Part shown: one piece after another, positions 31,326 through 40,816 of the stretch
How the letters are laid out: every line of letters starts with the position of its first letter
Position numbering within the stretch: position 1 is the stretch's first letter
Assembly (NCBI GenBank): GCA_963850525.1
Contig: CAWKLQ010000001.1
Span: 1-64,000 of the forward strand
DNA: 64,000 nucleotides
Reading direction: 5' to 3'
From: JAEMQF01 sp963850525
GTDB lineage: Bacteria > Pseudomonadota > Gammaproteobacteria > Burkholderiales > Burkholderiaceae_C
Position numbers and translations under genes: made by a program
The notes under the pieces: model-generated
Seen by the model: the letters and a program-made list of their open reading frames with translations, nothing else
Database searches by the model: none
Told to the model about the DNA's origin: nothing

Positions 31326-32813
31326 TCAACGTGCGGCGGGAGCGGCCGCAGCGAGCGGCCAGTAGCTGGTGCTGTAGTAGAGGACTTGCCAACGCGCCAG
31401 GGCTTCGTCGATCTCGGCCTCGGTGAGCCCCACGCCAGCGGCGTGCAGTACCTCCTGAGCGTTCAGCAAATCGAGCAGGTTGCCGCGCCGGTTCGCGAAT
31501 TGCTCGCGAACCGCGCGCAACGCCTGGACGGCGAGCGTGACACCGTCGCGGCGCGCCGCCAGCGTGGCGGCGGCGTTCTCTTCGGCGGCGATGGCCTGCG
31601 CCAAAGCCCGATCCACTTGCACGGTCAGGCTGCGCACTTGTTCTGTGGCTTCGACGGCGCGAAACGCAGCCTGCGAAGCACGCGCCTGGTCCGCGCCGCC
31701 GGAGTAGAAGCTGTAGCGCATCACGAGCGAAGCGCTCACGTCGTTGCCGGGGGCGCCGCGCCCGACCATGTCGCGCCGCTGCGCGCTCAGCTCCAGGCCG
31801 ATCGTGGGCCGTTCGCGGCGCAGCGTGAGATCGAGCTCCTGCTCGGCAGCCCGGCGGCTCGCCTCGGCGCCGCGAACCGCGGGGTACTCGCGCACCAAGT
31901 CAACTGCCGCCGCAGCGATCGCTTGCCGGTCCACCGCAGGCAGCGCCGGCATGTCGAGCGCACCTGGGGCGGAGTCGAATACCTCACGGTATCCGGCTTC
32001 GGCGTTGCGCACGCGCGTCTGCGCGCTGGCGAGCGACGCGCGCGCGTCGGCCAGGCGCGCTTGGGCGCGCCACACGTCGCTGATGGGGCCGCCGCCGAGG
32101 TCGTAGCGCCGCGTCAGGTAGCCGACCATGTTCTCCAGCGACTGCTGATTGAGTTGCAGTTGCGCGAGCAAACGGCGGGTGCGAATCACTTCGTGCCAGG
32201 TCTGCACTGCGCGCAGTGCGAGTTCGTCGCGACGGCCATCGAGCCGCGCCTGCACCGCCGCCGTGCGTTCCTTGCCGACGAGGACTGAGCTGTCGATCAC
32301 GCCGAAGTCGTAGACACTTTGCGTCAGCGTGAGTCCGGCGCTCGCCGTTTCATACTCGCGCTTGGGGACGCCGTTGATCGTGCTGCGGTCCTGGCGGTGG
32401 CTCGACACTTCGCCTCGCGCCGACACTTGAGGCAATCCCGCGGCCTCGAGTTCGCGCGTCGATTCGCGCGCACTGGAGTGACTGGCGCGCAGCGCAAGAA
32501 CGTCCGGGTGAACGACCACTGCACCGAGCACGCGCTCCCGAAAAATCTCGAGCGGCAGGCCGCGCTGCGGTTGCTGCGCGTCTTGCGCCATCTTCAACAG
32601 AAAGTCGATTTGCGCCTCGCCGAGGTTGGACGTCTGCACGGTGGCGCCGGCGGTCGCGGCAGGCGCGACCGGGCTCGTCACCGCCTGGGCGCCAGCCGTG
32701 CCGGACAGCGTGGCAAGTGCCAGGCCGATCGCCGGCAGCGCGATCCGCACTGCAGCGCGGCTGCACCCATAGCGGCGCGTCCGGTGCATGGCCACAAAGC
32801 GGGGCTTGATCAT
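31326..32813 (-). CDS. TolC-family outer-membrane channel of the type I secretion system
   Basis: 495 residues from ATG 32813, with AGGA about ten bases upstream. A signal peptide ends near TAGAQA, followed by ~70 linker residues. Two OEP repeats follow (LTQSVYDFGVIDS in the first; ASLVMRYSFYSGGADQARASQA in the second) with long helical segments. It forms the trimeric export channel for the adjacent ABC/HlyD pair. It is distinct from the tolC homologue at 33202-34539. The frame stays open upstream to 33014, but the signal peptide favours the chosen start. Confidence 0.92.
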   Translation of the reverse strand: MIKPRFVAMHRTRRYGCSRAAVRIALPAIGLALATLSGTAGAQAVTSPVAPAATAGATVQTSNLGEAQIDFLLKMAQDAQQPQRGLPLEIFRERVLGAVVVHPDVLALRASHSSARESTRELEAAGLPQVSARGEVSSHRQDRSTINGVPKREYETASAGLTLTQSVYDFGVIDSSVLVGKERTAAVQARLDGRRDELALRAVQTWHEVIRTRRLLAQLQLNQQSLENMVGYLTRRYDLGGGPISDVWRAQARLADARASLASAQTRVRNAEAGYREVFDSAPGALDMPALPAVDRQAIAAAAVDLVREYPAVRGAEASRRAAEQELDLTLRRERPTIGLELSAQRRDMVGRGAPGNDVSASLVMRYSFYSGGADQARASQAAFRAVEATEQVRSLTVQVDRALAQAIAAEENAAATLAARRDGVTLAVQALRAVREQFANRRGNLLDLLNAQEVLHAAGVGLTEAEIDEALARWQVLYYSTSYWPLAAAAPAAR

Positions 32814-33201
32814 GAGATGCGTTTCCTGCTGCTGCGCCCTGGCGTGATCAGCGCCGAACACTGAAACTAAGGGAGAACAAAGAGTCAGACCGATCGAGAG
32901 CGATCTTATGCAGCGGCGCCGCGGCGTGCCGGCCCCTCCCCGCGACTCGGGGTCCGCGGTTTGCTGGCGTGGCGTGAAGTCTGTCGCGTTTAAGCGCGCG
33001 AGGTCACCCTGCACATTAGGGAGGGCTGAATCTGGCGGGTGGCTGTCATCCCGCAGGGAGGGTGAACCCCCACTGGCGAGGCGGAGTCCTCCTGCCCCGG
33101 AGTCACATGGCGACTCGGACAGCGAAAAAGAAGGCGCGCAACAGGACCGTCATCCCGGCGTACGCCGGGATCCACCGCCGCGAGGGCGAAGCCGCAGCGG
33201 C
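32814..33201. other. Intergenic region between two TolC-type genes
   Basis: 388 bases with no supported gene. It should carry the promoter of the type I secretion operon and the end of the pcm-tolC transcript. It contains a 20-base perfect palindrome (listed separately) preceded by a related imperfect copy near 33047-33065 (GTCATCCCGCAGGG). Confidence 0.55.
33152..33171. repeat. 20-bp palindrome, dispersed-repeat type
   Basis: ATCCCGGCGTACGCCGGGAT is perfectly self-complementary and flanked by GTC and CCAC. Sequences of this shape are common intergenic repeats in betaproteobacteria. It lies just after the tolC stop and could act as a bidirectional transcription end. Confidence 0.65.
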
Positions 33202-34539
33202 CTACTTGCGGAACAGCCGGTCGACTGACGTGACGTCGCCGGGCTGCAGCTGGCCTGAGGCCTGCCGCAGTTTCAGGCCGTTCAAGACGACGTCGTAGCG
33301 CGCCTTGGCGAGGTCACGTTTGGTCGTGAACAACTGGGTCTGCGCGTTCAGCACGTCCAGGTTGACGCGCACGCCGACCTTGTAGCCGAGCTGCGTCGCT
33401 TCGAGTGCGAGTTGGCTCGACGATTCTGCGGCTTCGAACGCTTTCACCTGGGCGTGCAGCGACTGCAGGCCGAAGTAGGTGACACGCGTCGCCTGTGCGA
33501 CTGAACGCTTGGCGGCGTCGTAGTCGTTGCGCGTTTTTTCTTCCAGGGCGAGCGTCTCCTTGATGCGGCTTTGCAGCCCGCCGCCGGTGTACAGCGGCAT
33601 GGCGAGCAGCACTTCAAGTTTGCCTTGGTATGAATTTCCCGCCGCCGGGTTCGAACCGGTGCCGGTATTGCGTGCGGCGCCGGCGCTGCCGACCAGGTCC
33701 ACCGTCAAGCCGTCGTCGGCACGTGCTTTGGCCGTGTCGAGCTTGGCGATCTCGAGCGCGAGTCGCGCTTTGCGCACGCCCGGGTGCTGCTGGTCGGCAA
33801 CTGTCACCCAGGCGTTCACGTCGGCGGGAACGACCGCGGGCAGCGCGACCGGCGTGGCCAGCGCGAGCGGTTTGACATTGCTGCGACCGACGACGACGTC
33901 CAGCGCGATGCGCTTGGACTGCAAGTCGTTTTCCGCGGCAAGCTCCTGCGCGCCGGCGAGGTCGAAGCGCGCCTGCGCTTCACGGGTGTCGGTGATCGTC
34001 GCCGTGCCGACTTCGAAGTTGCGCTTTGCCGATGCGAGTTGCTCGCTGATCGCGCGTTTGTTCGCTTGCGCCGTCGTCAGCGTGTCTTGTGCGGCAAGCA
34101 CATCGAAGTAAGCTTGCGCGACACGAACGATCAAGTCCTGCTCGGCGATATCCAGGTCCGCTGTGCTGAGGTCCAGGGCGCGCCGGGACTGTTCGATGAG
34201 CACCGAGTAGCCCGGGTTGTAGAGCGGCTGCGTCGCCCGCACCCCGGCCTGCAGCGTGTTCAGGGAGCGCCTGTCGTTCGCGCCGCTGGGCGGGAAGGGC
34301 GAACTTGTTTCGGTGCGCGACCCGCCTGCGGTCACGCCCACGTTCGGCAGCAGCCTTGAATCGGCTTGCGCGGCGCGGAACTTGGCCGCTTCGGTCTGCG
34401 CGCGCGCCGCCAGGTAGGCCGCGTCGTAGCTCCGTGCCGCCTCGTAAAGTTCGGGCAGGCTTTGCGCGGCAACGTGCGTGTGCGCCGTGCAGGCGAGTCC
34501 GAAAGCGAGCACAAGGGCGGTCGGGCGCAGACGAAGCAT
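33202..34539 (-). CDS. tolC: TolC-family outer-membrane efflux channel
   Basis: 445 residues. The signal peptide is MLRLRPTALVLAFGLACTAHTHVAAQ. Two duplicated OEP halves follow with typical motifs (GVRATQPLYNPG, ALDVVVGRS in the first; VLLAMPLYTGGGLQSRIKETL, GYKVGVRVNLDVLNAQTQLF in the second). It makes the periplasm-spanning exit duct for drug efflux and probably other exporters. The start is 18 bases after the pcm stop, a pairing conserved in Burkholderiales. It is also downstream of the RND pump on the same strand, so it can complete that tripartite pump. Confidence 0.94.
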   Translation of the reverse strand: MLRLRPTALVLAFGLACTAHTHVAAQSLPELYEAARSYDAAYLAARAQTEAAKFRAAQADSRLLPNVGVTAGGSRTETSSPFPPSGANDRRSLNTLQAGVRATQPLYNPGYSVLIEQSRRALDLSTADLDIAEQDLIVRVAQAYFDVLAAQDTLTTAQANKRAISEQLASAKRNFEVGTATITDTREAQARFDLAGAQELAAENDLQSKRIALDVVVGRSNVKPLALATPVALPAVVPADVNAWVTVADQQHPGVRKARLALEIAKLDTAKARADDGLTVDLVGSAGAARNTGTGSNPAAGNSYQGKLEVLLAMPLYTGGGLQSRIKETLALEEKTRNDYDAAKRSVAQATRVTYFGLQSLHAQVKAFEAAESSSQLALEATQLGYKVGVRVNLDVLNAQTQLFTTKRDLAKARYDVVLNGLKLRQASGQLQPGDVTSVDRLFRK

Positions 34540-34557
34540 GGGGTTTTCTTTCTTGCG

Positions 34558-35220
34558 TTAGAAGTGGAACCGGCTCGGTTCATCGAAGTGTTTCAGGCGC
34601 GGCGCGACGGTGTCGAACAGGTCGACGCTCGAATACGCGTGCTCGCCGCTGCGCGTCGTCAGCACCGCGCGCATGATGGGCAGCTGGCCGACGATGGCGA
34701 TGAGCCGCCCGCCCAGCTTCAACTGCGAGAGCAGCGCCGCAGGCACTTCAGCGACCGAACCCGAGAGCACGATCGCATCGAATGGCGCTTCTTCGACCAG
34801 GCCGCGCGCGCCGTTGGCGTGGCGCACTTCGGCGTTCATCGCCCAGGCGCGTTTCAGGTTTTCTGCCGCAAAGCGCGCCAGTTCGGCGTTCACTTCCAGC
34901 GTGATCACGTGCTGCGCGCGGCGCGCCAGCAGTGCAGCCATGTAGCCCGAGCCGGCGCCGATTTCCAGCACCTGCTCGTGTTTTTGCACGCGCAATTCCT
35001 GCAACAGCCGCGCTTCGACCTTGGGCGCGAGCATGCACTCGCCGCCGGGAAGCGGCACTTCGGTGTCGACAAAAGCCATGGCGCGGTACGCCGCGGGGCA
35101 GAAGTCTTCGCGCCTGACCTGGGCCAGCAGCGAGAGCACGTCCTGGTCCAGCACATCCCAGGGGCGGATCTGCTGCTCGATCATGTTGAAGCGGGCTTGT
35201 TCGACGTTCATGGGTGACAT
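34558..35220 (-). CDS. pcm: Protein-L-isoaspartate O-methyltransferase family protein
   Basis: 220 residues. It has a Rossmann methyltransferase fold with the SAM motif VLEIGAGSGYMAALLA near 83-98 and the PCMT N-terminal pattern ARFNMIEQQIRPW. Closely related Burkholderiales proteins upstream of tolC are annotated as PCMT-like; several lack proven repair activity. Starts at 35220 (MSPMNVEQ) and 35211 (MNVEQ) are both possible. It is 48 bases after the RND stop. Confidence 0.88.
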   Translation of the reverse strand: MSPMNVEQARFNMIEQQIRPWDVLDQDVLSLLAQVRREDFCPAAYRAMAFVDTEVPLPGGECMLAPKVEARLLQELRVQKHEQVLEIGAGSGYMAALLARRAQHVITLEVNAELARFAAENLKRAWAMNAEVRHANGARGLVEEAPFDAIVLSGSVAEVPAALLSQLKLGGRLIAIVGQLPIMRAVLTTRSGEHAYSSVDLFDTVAPRLKHFDEPSRFHF

Positions 35221-35268
35221 CGCGGCGCGCGAAGCGGCGCGCATGGGTGGGCGTGAGGAGCCGGCATT

Positions 35269-38200
35269 CTATTTCGCCAGGCCGTGCACCTCGCCGCGCT
35301 CTGTTGCGCCGCGCTTGTTCTTGCGCAGAGCCCAGTTCGCCAGGTCGTCGAGGTAGCAGTAGATCACCGGCACGACGACGAGGGTGAGCAGCGACGACGT
35401 GATGACCCCGCCGATCACCGCCTGGCCCATCGGCGCGCGTTGCTCCGAGCCCTCGGTGAGCGCGAAGGCGAGCGGCACCATGCCGAAAATCATCGCCAAG
35501 GTCGTCATCATGATCGGCCGCAGGCGCACCCGCGCCGCGAAGATCAGCGCGTCGTGGCGCGACATGCCGGCGGGGCTTGCTGCTGCGCCGGGCGGCGCGC
35601 CGAGTGGTGCGCCGTGGGATCCGTCGGCGCGAACGCTGCCTTCGCGGGCGCCATCCTCGCGAACCGTGCCCTCGCGGGCGCGGATCGCAAAGTCGATGAG
35701 CAGGATCGCGTTTTTCGTCACCAGGCCCATCAGCATGACGATGCCGATGATGGAAAACATGTTCAGCGTCGAGCGGAAGACGAACAGCGCGCCGACGACG
35801 CCGATCAGCGTCAGCGGCAGCGAACTCATCAACGCGAGCGGCTGCAGGAAACTCTTGAACTGCGACGCCAGGATCATGTAGATGAAGATCACCGCCAGGC
35901 CGAGCGCAGACACCGCGTAGGCAAAACTCTCCTGCATGTCTTTTGTCGAGCCGCCGAAGCGATACGCGTAGCCCGGCGGGAAAGCCGTGTCGTCGAGCAC
36001 CTTGCGGATGTCGGCGGCGACCTCGCCCATCGCGCGGCCCGAGACGTTGGCGGTGAGTTCGACTTCACGATTCAAGTCGCGCCGGTTGATCTGGTTCGCG
36101 CCGCTGCTCGCGCGAAACTCGGCGACTTGCGACAGGCGCACGATGCGCGGCGTGCCGTCCGGGTGGTTGCCCACGACGAGGCCGAGCCGCTCCACGTCGC
36201 CGGCGGCGTCGCGGGTTTGCGGCGCCAGCCTGACTTTGACGTCGTAGTTCTGGTCGTCGTCGGCCTTCCAGTTGCCCACCGTCTGCCCGGCAATCAGCGC
36301 GCGCAGGCTGTTCGTGATGGCGCCTACGCTCAAGCCGGCGTCCGACGCAGCGTCGCGTTTCACGGTGACCGACAGCGTGGGCTTGTTCGGCTTGGCGCTG
36401 CTGTCCAAGTCCACCAGCCCGGGAATCGTGCGCAGCCGCGGCAGGAGCAGGGCGGTCAGGCGTTCCAGCTCGCGCAAGTCGTTGCCCTGCAGCGACACCT
36501 GCAGCGGCTTGTTTCCGCCCACCGCGTCGAGCAAGCCCACGTGCGTGATCGTGATTCCCGGGATCCGCGAGAGGCGTTCGCGCAGCGGCACCGAGAGTTG
36601 GTCGACGCTGAGCGCGCGGCTCTTCCGGTCGACCAGGCGCACATAAATCGTCGCGTACATCTTGCCCGCGGCCTGGCCGGTGTTGATCGTCGTCAGCGTG
36701 TATTGCACCTGCGGCACTTCGCGCAGGACCGCGTCGACCTGGCGCGCCTTGGCCTCGGTGGCTTCGATCGACGAGCCCACCGGCGTGTAGAAGCTGACGA
36801 AAGTTTCGGAGTAGTCGGCCTTCGGCACGAACTCGGTGCCGAGCAACGGAACCACGACAAAACTCGCGCCGAACGTGAGCAGCGCCAGGCTCAGCGTGGC
36901 GAGCCGGTAGCGCAGCGACCAGCCGAGAATTGCGACGTAGACCCGCCCCAGCCAATGCGAGAAGCGGTCTACCGCGCCGGTGACGCGACCGATTGTGCGG
37001 TCGTAAAGCGTCTTGGGCGCTGACGCCGCGCCGTCCGGGTGGATCGCCGGGTCGTGCCAGATGCTCGACAGCATCGGGTCCAGCGTGAAGCTGACGAACA
37101 TCGAGATCAGCACGGCGGCGACGATCGTGATGCCGAACTCGTGGAAGAACTTGCCGACGATGCCGCCCATGAAGCCGATCGGCAGGAACACGGCGACGAT
37201 GGACAGCGTCGTGGCGAGCACCGCCAGGCCGATCTCGTTCGTTCCTTCGAGCGCCGCGTCGTGCGCGTTCGCGCCGAGCTGCACGTGGCGCACGATGTTC
37301 TCGCGCACGACGATCGCGTCGTCGATGAGCAGCCCCACGCACAGGCTCAGCGCCATCAGCGTCACCATGTTGATGGTGAAGCCGAAGGCGTGCATGAAGA
37401 GGAAGGTGCCGATCAGCGAAATCGGCAGCGTCAGGCCGGTGATGACGGTGGAGCGCCACGAATTGAGAAACAGGAAGACGATGCCGATGGTGAGCGCCGC
37501 GCCTTCGAACATGGTGCGGCGCACGTTGTTCACCGACACGCGAATCGGCCGCGACGCGTCGCGCACGAGCTCCAGCTTCATTCCCGAGGGCAGTTGCGTC
37601 TCGAGCGTCTTGACGACTGCGCTCAGGCCGTCGACGACGTCCAGCGTGTTCTCGCCCTGCGCCTTTTGCACTTCGATCGCCAGGGTGCGCTGGCCGTTGA
37701 AGAGCGCCAGGCTCTCCAGCTCTTCTGGGCCGTCGACCACCTCGGCGACTTGGGAGAGGCGGATCGCCGCGTTCGCGCGGCGCGCGACGATGAGGGACTT
37801 GAAATCTTCCGGGCGCGCGAGCCGCCCCTGGATTTGCACGACTTGCTCGGATTGCGCCGAACGCAGCGCGCCCGCGGGAAGGTCCTGGTTCTCGCTGCGC
37901 ACCGCGGCAAGCACCTGGTCCACACCCACGCCCAGCGCCTCCATCGCCTGCGGGCGCAGGTAGATGTTGATTTCGCGTTTGCGCGCTCCCACCAGCGTCA
38001 CCGAGCCGACGCCGCGCACGTTCTCCAGGCGCTTCTTCACCGTCTGGTCGGCGAAGGTCGAAAGTTCCAGGCTGCTGCGCGAGCCGTCCGGCGACGTCAT
38101 CGCCAGTGTGTAGACGGGGCGGCTCGCCGGGTCGAAACGCGACACGCGGGCCTCTTTCACCTCCTCGCGCAACTGCGGCCGCACCGCGGCGACTTTTTCG

Positions 38201-38526
38201 CGCACGTCGTCGGCGGCCTTGCGTCCTTCCACGTCCAGATTGAACTGGACGACGACGACCGACGTTCCTTCGTAGGAGCGCGAGAACATCTGGCTGATGC
38301 TGGCGATCGTGTTCACCGCTTCTTCGACCTTGCGCGTCACCTCGTTCTCGACGATCTCGGGCGACGCGCCCGGATAGTCGATCTGGATCACGACGGTAGG
38401 AAAGTCGATGTTCGGGAACTGGTCTACTTTAAGGCGCTGGTAGGAAAACAGGCCGAGCACGACGAAGGCGAACATGACCATCGTCGCCATGACGGGGTTG
38501 GCGATCGAGACGCGGGTGAACCACAT
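35269..38526 (-). CDS. RND (HAE-1/AcrB family) efflux permease
   Basis: 1085 residues, normal family length. The start MWFTRVSIANPV is typical of the MdtB/MexF-like branch. The twelve-helix architecture is visible, with two large periplasmic loops and the proton-relay motif LCVGLLIDDAIVVREN in TM4. A Gly/Ala-rich insertion sits near residue 970 in the cytoplasmic part before the last helices. It uses the proton gradient to expel hydrophobic compounds, working with the adjacent adaptor and TolC. It lies 21 bases downstream of the adaptor gene. Confidence 0.95.
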   Translation of the reverse strand: MWFTRVSIANPVMATMVMFAFVVLGLFSYQRLKVDQFPNIDFPTVVIQIDYPGASPEIVENEVTRKVEEAVNTIASISQMFSRSYEGTSVVVVQFNLDVEGRKAADDVREKVAAVRPQLREEVKEARVSRFDPASRPVYTLAMTSPDGSRSSLELSTFADQTVKKRLENVRGVGSVTLVGARKREINIYLRPQAMEALGVGVDQVLAAVRSENQDLPAGALRSAQSEQVVQIQGRLARPEDFKSLIVARRANAAIRLSQVAEVVDGPEELESLALFNGQRTLAIEVQKAQGENTLDVVDGLSAVVKTLETQLPSGMKLELVRDASRPIRVSVNNVRRTMFEGAALTIGIVFLFLNSWRSTVITGLTLPISLIGTFLFMHAFGFTINMVTLMALSLCVGLLIDDAIVVRENIVRHVQLGANAHDAALEGTNEIGLAVLATTLSIVAVFLPIGFMGGIVGKFFHEFGITIVAAVLISMFVSFTLDPMLSSIWHDPAIHPDGAASAPKTLYDRTIGRVTGAVDRFSHWLGRVYVAILGWSLRYRLATLSLALLTFGASFVVVPLLGTEFVPKADYSETFVSFYTPVGSSIEATEAKARQVDAVLREVPQVQYTLTTINTGQAAGKMYATIYVRLVDRKSRALSVDQLSVPLRERLSRIPGITITHVGLLDAVGGNKPLQVSLQGNDLRELERLTALLLPRLRTIPGLVDLDSSAKPNKPTLSVTVKRDAASDAGLSVGAITNSLRALIAGQTVGNWKADDDQNYDVKVRLAPQTRDAAGDVERLGLVVGNHPDGTPRIVRLSQVAEFRASSGANQINRRDLNREVELTANVSGRAMGEVAADIRKVLDDTAFPPGYAYRFGGSTKDMQESFAYAVSALGLAVIFIYMILASQFKSFLQPLALMSSLPLTLIGVVGALFVFRSTLNMFSIIGIVMLMGLVTKNAILLIDFAIRAREGTVREDGAREGSVRADGSHGAPLGAPPGAAASPAGMSRHDALIFAARVRLRPIMMTTLAMIFGMVPLAFALTEGSEQRAPMGQAVIGGVITSSLLTLVVVPVIYCYLDDLANWALRKNKRGATERGEVHGLAK

Positions 38527-38547
38527 GGGGGGGCGCTGCTGCGCAGC

Positions 38548-39717
38548 TCAGCGCGCCGCGGTGGCCGCCGAGGCGGCCGAGGCGGCCGAGGGCGCGGCGT
38601 TCAGCGCCGCCGCCAGGCGCACTGCGGTGCCGTCGCGGATCGAGCCGACGCTGCCCGTCAGGATGCGCTCGCCGGCGGCCAGCCCGGAGACGATCTCGAC
38701 CCAGACCTGCCCGTTCACTTCGCCGCGTTGGCCCAGGCCCACGTCGCGCACGCGCACGCGGTCACCCGACACGAGCAGCACCTGCGGTGTCGCGCCGTCG
38801 GTGCGCACGGCCGACAGCGGCACCGCGGTCGCCGCCTTGCGCGCGAGTTCGATGTGGCCCGTGGCGAACATGCCCTGGCGCAGTTGCGGTTGGCCCTGCA
38901 CCGCGAGATACACCATGATCGATCGGCTGCCGGCCTGGGCACTCGGGTTGATGCGCGCGACCTTCGCGGCGATTCGTGCATCGACGCCGTCGATGCGCAG
39001 CCACGCCGGCCTGCCCACACTCAACGCGCCGATGTCTTCGGTGGCCACGCCCGCCTCGAGCTCGAGTTGCGACAAGTCGACGATTTCGATCAGGCGCGCG
39101 TCGACCGCGACGCGTTCGCCGGGCTGCACAAAGCGCTGCGAGATCACACCGGCGATGGGCGCGAGCAGCGTCGCATCGGTGCGCGCCTTGCGCGCCAGTT
39201 CCACGGCGGCCAGCGCAGCCTCGAGCGTGCCTTGCGCTGCGGCGTCGTTGGAAATCGAGGTCTCCAGGCCTGTCGCGGAAATGAAGCCCTGCGCCACCAA
39301 GGCGCGATTGTTTTCGAGGGCGCGCGTCGCGATCGCCGCCTGCGCTCTGGCCGACGCCGCGGTCTGTTCGGCCTGGCGCAGCCGCCAGTCGAGTTCGGTG
39401 GCGTCGAGCTGGCCGAGGACCTGGCCCTGGCGGACCTTGTCGCCTTCGCGCACCGTCAAGGCTTGCACTTCGGCGGCGACCTTGGCTTTCAGGAAGGCGC
39501 TGTTGATCGCCTTCAGGCCGCCCGAGACTTCGAGCGTTCGCGTCAGCTCCACGACGCTTGCCGTCAGGATGTCGGAGGGCGCGAGTTCCAAGGCCACGTT
39601 CGCCTTGGGTGCCGCCGCCGGCGCTGCGGGTTGGCGCTGTTGCAGCGTGCGCAAAGCGAGCGCACCCAGGCTCAGCAGCAGCGCCACCAGCGCAATCCAG
39701 CCGGCGACGCGCTTCAT
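38548..39717 (-). CDS. RND efflux periplasmic adaptor (AcrA/HlyD-like)
   Basis: 389 residues. An N-terminal membrane anchor or signal (WIALVALLLSLGALAL) has no lipobox Cys. A lipoyl-like half occurs at ~70-100 (VQALTVREGDKVRQGQVLGQLD), a helical hairpin at ~105-165, the second lipoyl half (TLLAPIAGVISQRFVQPGERV), and beta-barrel and membrane-proximal domains. The Ala/Ser-rich C-terminal tail is low complexity. The start overlaps the tetR stop (ATGA), giving a tight tetR-adaptor-pump operon. Confidence 0.94.
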   Translation of the reverse strand: MKRVAGWIALVALLLSLGALALRTLQQRQPAAPAAAPKANVALELAPSDILTASVVELTRTLEVSGGLKAINSAFLKAKVAAEVQALTVREGDKVRQGQVLGQLDATELDWRLRQAEQTAASARAQAAIATRALENNRALVAQGFISATGLETSISNDAAAQGTLEAALAAVELARKARTDATLLAPIAGVISQRFVQPGERVAVDARLIEIVDLSQLELEAGVATEDIGALSVGRPAWLRIDGVDARIAAKVARINPSAQAGSRSIMVYLAVQGQPQLRQGMFATGHIELARKAATAVPLSAVRTDGATPQVLLVSGDRVRVRDVGLGQRGEVNGQVWVEIVSGLAAGERILTGSVGSIRDGTAVRLAAALNAAPSAASAASAATAAR

Positions 39718-40424
39718 CGGAGCTGCGCCTTCTTCGCTTTCGATACCGCCGCCGACTTCTTCGCGGCCGCCGCACGAGTGCCCTTGGGCGATGGGGGTGC
39801 CGCGCGCAGCCCGTTCAGCACCAGATCAAGGTGCGCGGCGATGACGGCGCGCGGGTCGATCGAATGGCACACGCCGCACGCGCCGATCGAGTGTTTGTGC
39901 AACATCAGGAACAGCATCGGCGCGACGAGCGCGTGCACCGTGTGCGCCACGTCGATGTGGCGGAACTCGCCGCGCTCGATGCCGCGCTCCAGCAACCTCG
40001 TCAGCAGTTCGTGCGTGGGCTGGATGACTTCGTCGGCGTAGAACTGGGCAATTTCCGGAAAGTTGCGCACTTCCGAAATCATCAACTTCATGATTCCCGA
40101 AGCGCGCGTTTCGCCGATGCGCTCCCACCATTGTTGGTAGATCAGCGTCAACAGCTCGGCGCTCGTGCCGCCGAATTGCGCGACGGTGTCCAGCCCTTGC
40201 GCAATCTCTTGCGCCATGTTGTGCCGAATCACTTCCTTGAGAAGCTCTTCCTTGCTCGGGTAATACAGGTACAGCGTGCCCTTGGACACACCGGCGCGCT
40301 GCGCCACTTCTTCGGAGCGCGTCGCGGCAAAGCCTTTCTCGACGAACAGGTCGAGCGCAGCGTCGAGCAACTCCTGCGGGCGCGCTTCCTTGCGGCGCTG
40401 ACGGGTCGGCGGTTGAGCGAGCAT
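39714..40424 (-). CDS. TetR-family repressor of the RND operon
   Basis: 236 residues from ATG 40424. The helix-turn-helix is at ~28-55 (EEVAQRAGVSKGTLYLYYPSKEELL), followed by a helical ligand-binding domain; the Lys/Ala-rich tail is unusual. It should repress its own operon and release DNA on binding a pump substrate. The perfect palindrome at 40440-40453, 16 bases upstream of the start, is the evident operator. A TTG six bases upstream (40430) is a possible alternative start. Confidence 0.93.
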   Translation of the reverse strand: MLAQPPTRQRRKEARPQELLDAALDLFVEKGFAATRSEEVAQRAGVSKGTLYLYYPSKEELLKEVIRHNMAQEIAQGLDTVAQFGGTSAELLTLIYQQWWERIGETRASGIMKLMISEVRNFPEIAQFYADEVIQPTHELLTRLLERGIERGEFRHIDVAHTVHALVAPMLFLMLHKHSIGACGVCHSIDPRAVIAAHLDLVLNGLRAAPPSPKGTRAAAAKKSAAVSKAKKAQLR

Positions 40425-40439
40425 GGGCAATGAGTAATG

Positions 40440-40453
40440 ACTGACCGGTCAGT
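40440..40453. promoter_or_regulatory. TetR-type operator
   Basis: ACTGACCGGTCAGT is a perfect 14-bp palindrome directly upstream of the tetR start. It is of the shape bound by AcrR/TetR-family repressors and is placed to block the leader of the tetR-adaptor-pump operon. Confidence 0.82.
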
Positions 40454-40536
40454 AATGTAAAGGCCGGCCCGCAGCGGGTCAACCTTGAAGTGGGCGCAGT
40501 TCAGCTCGGCCTCATCCCAGAAACAAGGGATGTGAC

Positions 40537-40764
40537 CGGGAGGATGAGAAACATTTCGCCGGCTGGCTCGATAAGCGCTCCGCGGTGCCGCTGATTCAGG
40601 CCATGAACGCCCAGGCGGAGAATTGGCGCGCGTGTGAAGTCGCCAGGGCACGCAAAAGCCTCCAGCGTGGTGCTGACATCGACGCTGTGCTCGAGCGCCT
40701 GTCGCGCGGGCTCACGCAAAAACTCCTGCACGGCGTCTACACGGACTCTCACGAGCTCCAGAAG
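40537..40764 (+). pseudogene. 3' fragment of glutamyl-tRNA reductase (hemA remnant)
   Basis: The frame reads FAGWLDKRSAVPLIQAMNA then ARARKSLQRGADIDAVLERL and SRGLTQKLLHGVYTD. This matches the C-terminal dimerisation helices of HemA (WL..R...PLI, SRGLTQK.LHG). The catalytic and NADPH domains are missing and upstream sequence loses similarity near 40537. It is a truncated duplicate, not a working gene. It abuts the toxin-antitoxin patch, which suggests arrival with it or use of hemA as an insertion or recombination site. Confidence 0.72.
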
Positions 40765-40816
40765 CAGACATGCTTTGCGGACAATCCGGTTGGCGCGCCA
40801 CGCACGGGAACACACC

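Noticed and set aside
37039..40041. 1000-residue open frame antisense to the RND pump and adaptor
   Set aside because: Arg/His/Gln-rich translation of the complement of well-supported genes, as expected in high-GC DNA.
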